Of a DNA stretch of 32,500 nt, positions 26,962-32,500 are shown in pieces. Every line of letters starts with the position of its first letter. Within the stretch, counting starts at the first letter, position 1. The position numbers and the translations under genes are program-made. Below the pieces are notes generated by a model. That model made no database searches. It was given only the letters and a program-made list of their open reading frames with translations, and had not been told where the DNA came from. Source of the DNA: Symbiodinium natans (lineage: Eukaryota > Sar > Dinophyceae > Suessiales > Symbiodiniaceae). The stretch is taken from the NCBI GenBank assembly GCA_905221605.1, contig CAJNDS010002734.1, positions 447,808-480,307 on the forward strand. The letters run 5' to 3'.

Positions 26962-28280
26962 CTACTCAAGGCAGGCTCTTTTTTCTTGCTCCAGGGCCCG
27001 AGTGCTTCCGAGCTTGCCTCTGCCGTCTGACTCGGCCCCAGCCTCTGCCCATGCTGGAAAGCCCCCGCGCTTCTTGGGGTGAAGTTCGCGTCACCTCCTG
27101 GAACTTCTGCTTGGACTTGTGGGTGGTCTGTGCAACAGCTGACGGAAGTACCGCTGCGACAAGGCCCCTGCGCCCTGAGCCTGGAGGTCTACTCCGGGCT
27201 CTGCGCCCACCGGCTGATAGACAGAGGCTTCTGCTCATGCGTCTGGCTGGCATGAGAAGACCCACTGCCGTGGTGGGCCATCAGGTCCCGGGACCTGGGG
27301 AAAACGGCGAGGGCAAGGCATCGCGGGACGTTCAAGATGCAGGGTTTAGGGTTTAGGCTTTAGGGTTTAGGGTGCACTTCCAAAGCTCGCGCTCTGAAAC
27401 TCTTCCCGATGGCCTGGCCCTGCTTCATGAGATCCCGGTACACGTCCGGGGCAGCGGTTATTGGCACGAGGTGCATGCCTATCCACTCCTGTCTTCTGCA
27501 GCGGAAAGCAGGGTAGGGCCTTGCTGTTGGCGTTGCTAGTCTACCTAGCTTTATTTTCGGCTCTAGCTCTTGCCCTGCCTCTATCTGATATTCAAAAAGA
27601 AACTGAAGCGAATACAGGATGTTGTGGCAGAAAGCAAGCAGGAAGGGAGGGAGGATGGAAGGGGAAATCGGTGATTGGATGCCTGAACAAAACGGCAGAG
27701 GGCGCTCGCACGGGAAATCCGGATCAGTCCTGCTTACGGTTGTCGAAATTCTTCACAGGTACAATACCCACGCATGCGTCTACATGCAGGTGCTGCAGCA
27801 TTAGGTGCAATGCCGGGTCATTCTTCCAATAACCCCCGACACGTCTGTGGATTGAGGGAGCAAAAAAAACGGACCTAGCACTCGTGGCTACAACCAACAG
27901 CCTTGCGAATCCGCAGGTAGGAACTTCTTCATACAGAATAACAGTAGACCCCAGATTGCATGCAGGCATTGCGAATAACGGCCAGTTGATACCTGTTGTA
28001 AGCCCTAAGTAAGCCCTATGCCCTCAGCCCGAAAACCAAAAGTTGCCCAACAGATCAATGCAGTCTCCTTGGGTCTGAGTGCCCGAATCAAAGACCAGGC
28101 CAGGTCAAATCGGCGCTCCTCGAATTCACAGGTTTAGGGGTTTTAGGGTCTAGGTGGTCTAGGGCTTGTTTAGGATTTCGGGTTTAGGGTAGGAGTTGTA
28201 GGGTCTAGAGCTTAGGGTTGAGGGTTCAGGGGACTTGCCCGGCTGACTCGGACGTTGCTCAGCAGGGCTTTACACACGCC
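26962..28280 (-). CDS. Nine-exon gene of unknown family
   Basis: Exons: 28280-28239 (GVCKALLSNVRVSR, donor GCAAGT), 28118-~28037 (ERRFDLAWSLIRALRPKETA), 27992-~27940 (YQLAVIRNACMQSGVY), ~27880-27738 (VGGYWKNDPALHLMLQHLHV, donor GTAAGC), 27578-27545, 27495-27376 (RQEWIGMHLVPITAAPDVYR), 27294-27211 (SRDLMAHHGSGSSHASQTHE, donor GTGGGC), 27180-27095, 27053-26962 (AWAEAGAESDGRGKLGS..., stop TAG at 26964-26962). The last five exons join in phase. The composition is of a soluble globular protein, mixed alpha/beta. No motif I can name. The start may lie near 28400. Confidence 0.58.
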
Positions 28281-29221
28281 CTCCAGTGAAAAAGGCAAAA
28301 TAGCCCCACGACACAGGGTTTTGGGTTCTAGGGTGCCTACTGCCTCTGTACAAGCACAGCACATGCTTGCAGCCTTTGTCCATCGCGTGGACAGTGCCGC
28401 GGGTATTTGGCTCACCTGCCAGGTTCAGTCACCTACACCCTGTTGCAACAGGCCTCCTTCCTTGTCCAGTGGCCCGGTCCCAGCCAATCCACTACTGCAC
28501 CCCCAATCCCCCACTGCAACCTAAACCCTTGAGTTTAGAGGCCCTAAACCCTGCACCGTAAACCCTACACCCTAAACCCCAAACCCTAAACCCCAAACCC
28601 TAAGGATCACGCCTGAGAGGCTTTCAGGGAGACCTCCGAGCGATGGAAGGCGAGACCCAGGGGAAGACTCACCGGAGACTCTCCGTACAGGGAGCCTCGG
28701 CTTCGTGTGGATTCTTGGGTAGGGTTCAAGGTTCAGGGTTCAGGGTTCAGGCTTCAGGGTTTAGATGGTTTAGGGTTTAGGGTTCCGGGTTTGGGGTTTC
28801 GACGCTCACTCTGGCACACGGCAGGTAAGGCTCATGGGTTCAAGTCAGACTTGCTTCCGAGGAGACAACGGCTCAAAAACAAGATACAAGCAAGCACGAG
28901 ACAAAGTAGTATAGGTGCCTTAATAATTGGAACAGGGTTTTGGGGGTGATGGTTGTATAAATACGTAGGGGCCATAAGGGGATGTCATTACTGAACTTCC
29001 GACCCCCATAGCACACAGCATCAAACGAGACATCGTGCCTCCTTCTTGCACACGATTGGGAAACCCTACTTTAGGATTTAGGGTCTTTTGCCACCCGCCT
29101 AGGTGTAGGGTTTTGGGTGTAGGGTAGCGGTCGTACTAGCACTATGACCAAGACTAGGGCCCAATTTAAGTGCTGTAGCCGTCTGGGGTTCTCCAGTGAC
29201 TCCCGCCTACTCATGTCTTCT
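28281..29221. other. Gene-poor stretch
   Basis: It holds degenerate telomere-type arrays (28131-28222, 28537-28604, 28725-28799), a possible 23-nt exon at 28695-28673 with a perfect GTGAGT donor, and otherwise no supported coding. Confidence 0.45.
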
Positions 29222-29290
29222 CTACATGAACAACCCGAAAACGTTGCGCCCAAGAACCCTGGGGAAGCGCTTCACAATAGAATTTTGGGT

Positions 29291-29343
29291 GGTTTAGGGT
29301 TTAGGGTTTAGGGTTTAGGGTTTAGGGTTTAGGGTTTAGGGCT
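29291..29343. repeat. TTTAGGG array
   Basis: Seven units, 15 bp downstream of the donor of the Rossmann exon. Confidence 0.96.
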
Positions 29344-29357
29344 TGAAAGGGAGAGAC

Positions 29358-30959
29358 AAGTAGCCAAGCACCACCGTCCCACCACGGCGGCAGGACTTGA
29401 TCGCGGAACCCAGTGCGTCGGCCGAGCCACTGACTTCGACACAAACGTCGAAGTCCTTGCCAGCACTGCAAGAGATTTGAGGGAATCTCTGCAGGAGGGT
29501 GGCAACGCGGTCGGTTTCGGGGTCGATGACTGTGACCGAATAGCCCTGGTGCGCCAATACGGCTGCAGTGAGTGCACCGACAGTGCCAGCACCAAAAACA
29601 GCCACGGACTCACCGACGAGAGGGGCGGCATCTTGGCTCAAAGCGCATGCCGTCTCCATGTTCGCCAAGAATACCGCATCTTCATCACTTATGTCCTCAA
29701 CGAAAGCCGAAAAAGCAGGGAACCGACGGGAGATGGCGGGAGGTGGCGGGAGGAAGAGGAGGCGAGCGAGGTGATAGGAACAAAGATCTGGCATCTGCAG
29801 CTTAGCAAGTGCCAGGAGGCACAGAGTTTCTTGTCTGCCTTTCCAGTAGTGATTAAAGGACAGCACAGACGTGCAAAATAAGAAGCGCACTCACGTTCAA
29901 GAGCGACTTGCGCAAGAAGCTGGGCAAGGAAAACCGCGCAGCGCGGCTTCAGGCATCCGAGTCTCGTCCGGGATCTTCTTCACCGCGGAGCGTGGCGCGA
30001 CAGCATGGCTAGCATGCGGATGAAAGCAGAAAACTCGTGTCCCCGGCAGCAGGTCCCCGCAGTTTGATTGGACAACGGAGCCAACCAAGCAGTAGCCGTA
30101 CCTGGAAGAACAAGGTAGCGAGCGTTCAAGGGTAAGCTTGCACCTACCTTACAGCCAAAACATGCCACAGGCTACGACAGTTTCATTTCACACGCCCGCC
30201 TGAAAGGCCAAGCTGTCTCACCGAATGCATGTGTGGTATCCAATGGCTCCGTACCCGGACCTTGCATCAGCATTCGCCTGCCCAGGGGCAGAATCGGTCA
30301 GTAATCGTGGTACAGGCTGCTTCCCAAGAATGGACATGAGACCTAGTGAACTGTCGGCAGATGCAAAACGCGGCACCTTTCCGTCCCGGCTGAAATCCTG
30401 AGTTTGGCCAGGTGCTGGGAGCCACGAGAAAGCGATTGAGCATTCTTCATGCAGATTTGTTTTTGCCGCGCGGTTTCGGGTTTAGGTTCTTAGGGTTTAG
30501 GGTTTAGGGACAGTTTAGGGTTTAGGAATCACCAAGTTTCGCCGAATACCTCGCTTTGACGACAACCTCTTCCTGCCAAGCATTCCAGATCCAGAGTGGG
30601 TCCAGGATGAGCCCTAAACCCTAAACCCTAAACCCTAAACCCTAAACCCTAAACCCTAAACCCTAAACATGAGCCACGGAGCCCCACCAGAATCCATCAT
30701 GCACCCGGAGCTTACCATTTCGCAAGCATTGCCCTCACCAACCCTTGCCTCACCAGGTGCACGAAGAGCCTCTTCAACCTTAGCATGGAGGGAATGGAAC
30801 AACAAGAACGATAACAAGAATAGAAGTAGTAGAATCGCAGTGGCAACCACGATAAGAACAATGATAATTATTCATCAGCCAACAGCCAAGCAGCCAGGCA
30901 GACCTCGCCCGGCGCAGAGAACTCCACAGCCAAACGCCGTGGTGCCGCCTCAACTCCAT
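29358..30959 (-). CDS. Medium-chain dehydrogenase/reductase (zinc-type alcohol dehydrogenase-like)
   Basis: Exons, all in phase: 30959-30904 (RRLAVEFSAPGE), 30778-30716 (VEEALRAPGEARVGEGN), 30572-30550 (EEVVVKA), 30397-30377 (ISAGTE), 30350-30222, 30101-29969 (YGYCLVGSVVQ; RVFCFHPHASHAV), 29695-29358 (338 nt). The first six cover the GroES-like catalytic half, where ISAGTE, YGYCxVG and FxPHASH are typical of this subgroup. The last exon is the Rossmann half, with AVFGAGTVGALTA (GxGxxG), an acidic residue after the second strand (VTVIDPETDRV) for dinucleotide binding, and RRGGTVVLGYL. It reduces or oxidises an unknown alcohol/aldehyde substrate with NAD(P). Donors are GT except a GA-like one at 29968. 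The C-terminal exon is uncertain (VLGRNVFGLFM and stop at about 29255-29221 fits the phase). No start Met is evident; exons further right may belong to the same protein. Confidence 0.83.
30611..30668. repeat. CCCTAAA array
   Basis: Eight units in an intron of the dehydrogenase gene. Confidence 0.96.
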
Positions 30960-31127
30960 CTGCACGGGAAATAACCCAAACAATCCGAGAAACCCGTGAA
31001 GCACACCTGGGTTCTTGAAGCGGCGACTCTCTCTTGGCCGGGTAATGCCGGGCAGCCGTGGCAGAGCCAGGAACTCGCCCAAGGTAATCCATCTTGGCTG
31101 CCAGGCATGTGTGCGTTGCAAGGATGC

Positions 31128-32281
31128 ACTGCCAGATGAGGCCAGGGGCATTCTCCACCTTCAGCACCACGTCCTCCGGCAAACTCTAGTTCCGATGCCT
31201 GATTCTACCATGCTTCCACAAGATTCCGCCAGGTCGTAGGTTGTAGACCACTCTGGCAAATTCTGCCAATCCCACTACGGAGCCATGGGCACAAGTACGA
31301 GTTCTTAGCAGGGAATTCGGGCACTGGGGTCCTTCTAAGGCGCTGTTCCGAAAATAAGGGACCCTAATATAGACCCCAAAATAGTAGGATTCCACTTATC
31401 ATAAGGACCCCAAGAAGGTATTTCAGAACCCCCTAAATAGAGGGGGACATCCGAAACCCTAATGCCCAACTCGCAAGGAGCCCAACTCCCGTGTCCTCGG
31501 CCAGGAGACCACCGGGGCTCCGGAGTGCCGCCACCGCCTCGCCGACGGCAGCGTGGCCATGGAAGCCTCGAACTCACGGTTTCTGGGGCGGATGTTCCCC
31601 CTTTTTCTAATAGCTCCTTTGTAGGGATTATATATAAATATAAATATACATATAAATATAAATATACAGGAATTGTTCCCCCTTATACTACTAGCTCCTT
31701 GGTAGGGATTCTCGTACCCCCCATGATAATCCCGATTCAGGGCTGTGAGTATAAGGGGGGAACATCCCAAGGGAGGGGTGTGTGCATGTGTGCGTGTGTG
31801 TGCGTTTTTAATTTTTAAAGGGCAGAGCACGCGCGTCACTGTTCATAGAGTCGAGAGTTTTTGTCCTTTTTGGGTGGCTTTGGAGTTTTGTGCTCAGGGC
31901 TCGCACTTCCTGGGAGAATGAAGCTTGGAATTAAATTGAGGGATGTGCCCCACCATCATGCCTATCAAGGTATGTCCTGTATGTATATATATATTTATTT
32001 ATTTATTTATATTTATATTTATATTTACATGTATATGTATTTATGTTTACATATTTTTATTTATATATTTGTATTTATATTCATATTTATATTTGTATTT
32101 ATATTTGTATCTATATTTATATATATATATATACATATATCTTTTTGGGGGGGCATCATGAAACTGTTGTAGGGTTCATGCAAAAGTCAGCGGAGGGAAG
32201 TTGAGGACTTCTTTTCGCTAGGGGGCCCAGTGCGTTCACGGCCATGAACGAGGCGAGCTGCTTGAACAGGTCGGGGCAGGC
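31128..32281 (-). CDS. Exons upstream of the dehydrogenase, possibly methyltransferase-like
   Basis: Exons 32281-~32219 ([20 protein letters not shown]), 31909-31840 ([20 protein letters not shown], donor GTGACG), 31566-31473 ([20 protein letters not shown], then [10 protein letters not shown]), ~31304-31220 ([20 protein letters not shown], donor GTGGAA) and 31183-~31128 ([17 protein letters not shown]). DTGVGLLA followed by [16 protein letters not shown] resembles motif I and the LxPGG region of SAM-dependent methyltransferases, but the match is weak. The chain stays in frame into the dehydrogenase exons with no stop between, so this is either the N-terminal part of a bifunctional protein or a separate gene whose end I missed. 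The 5' end lies beyond the window or near its right edge. Confidence 0.45.
31297..31434. mobile_element. Family 4 fragment joined to a family 3 element
   Basis: GAGTTCTTAGCAGGGAATTC (family 4 tip) at 31303 and a family 3 element from TGTTCCGAAAATAAGGGACC to TATTTCAGAACCCCC. It lies in the intron upstream of the GSVVGLAEF exon. Confidence 0.7.
31587..31770. mobile_element. Family 1 TIR element, copy 4, with a duplicated left end
   Basis: Two left ends (GATGTTCCCCCTTTTTCTAA at 31591 and TGTTCCCCCTTATACTACTA at 31676), separated by an ATATAAATATA microsatellite, and one right end (GTATAAGGGGGGAACATCCC). In the intron between exons 31909-31840 and 31566-31473. Confidence 0.8.
31985..32135. repeat. 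TTTATA/GTATTTATA microsatellite
   Basis: Long AT-rich tract with a period near 6. Frames over it (Tyr/Ile/Phe only) are artefacts. Confidence 0.95.
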
Positions 32282-32295
32282 CTTTGGCTCACAGA

Positions 32296-32346
32296 TTAAT
32301 AATAATGGTAGTAATAATAGTGATCATAATAGTATAATAGTCATCG
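32296..32346. repeat. Trinucleotide (TAA/TAG) microsatellite
   Basis: AATAATAATGGTAGTAATAATAG-like tract just upstream of the exon at 32281. Confidence 0.9.
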
Positions 32347-32500
32347 AGATGCACATGAAACCCCCAAGCCTTCGAGTCAAGGACCCAATCTGACGATCCT
32401 GCCAAGGCAAGGCATTGCTACATCTAGCTGGCCTCCTGGATCTGAACTAGAATTTGTCTCGTGAAGTAGCAGACTTGTATGTGCTACGCGGGCAATCTAT

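Noticed and set aside
29477-29881. 134-aa plus open frame
   Set aside because: Antisense to the Rossmann exon of the dehydrogenase.
31861-32172. Tyr/Ile-rich plus frame of 103 aa
   Set aside because: Translation of a microsatellite.
1-32500. Dinoflagellate spliced-leader relic (CCATTTTGGCTCAAG) upstream of genes
   Set aside because: Looked for near gene starts and not seen. The GCCATTTTTTGGACACG at 23639-23655 matches too poorly. A reverse transcriptase or transposase gene was also looked for and not found.

Overview
This window looks like nuclear DNA of a dinoflagellate, most plausibly Symbiodiniaceae-like. The evidence is: more than 55 internal blocks of the plant/alveolate telomere unit TTTAGGG/CCCTAAA in both orientations; genes cut into very short exons (typically 20-100 nt); 3' splice sites almost always AG followed by G or another exon base; 5' splice sites that are a mixture of GT, GC and some GA; and one exon set matching the dinoflagellate type of voltage-gated cation channel. 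There is no bacterial-style operon, tRNA, rRNA or CRISPR. Most long open frames printed by a simple translation are chance or antisense frames; the real coding signal lies in short exons that lack a Met and were found by joining splice-compatible segments by eye. All exon borders are predictions without transcript support.

Every gene I can support is on the minus strand, so the window reads as part of one unidirectional gene block, transcribed right to left. From right to left: (1) 32281-29358, exons of a possible methyltransferase-like region followed in frame by a medium-chain dehydrogenase/reductase (GroES-like half plus Rossmann half); (2) 28280-26962, a nine-exon gene of unknown family; (3) 26476-17688, a ~28-exon gene for a PTEN/tensin/auxilin-type protein with a phosphatase-like domain (P-loop HCRSGYGRSG), a PTEN-type C2 domain and an acidic/alanine-rich tail; (4) 16562-16142, the 3' end of another gene; (5) about 15830-12920, a helix-rich protein gene; (6) 12689-11260, a gene of unknown family with a membrane-segment exon; (7) 10438-8617, exons of unknown family; (8) 7703-5592, a gene for a Lys-Gly (KGKGK) repeat protein built from a repeated exon module; (9) 4086-1637, a voltage-gated ion channel N-terminal half (S1-S5, with an S4 split by an intron); (10) 1171-647, an unassigned 174-residue frame.

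The space between exons is filled by three layers: telomere-type arrays, AT-rich microsatellites, and at least five families of small (70-230 bp) terminal-inverted-repeat elements. In several places an element is almost exactly as long as the intron that holds it, with the intron's GT at the element tip. This makes them candidate introner elements, i.e. non-autonomous DNA transposons that create introns. Some telomere-type blocks sit inside copies of these elements, one between 7-bp direct repeats, which suggests the blocks were inserted later, perhaps during break repair. The introner-like families and the telomere blocks nested in them are the most interesting part of the window; the PTEN-type gene with an altered WPD loop is second.
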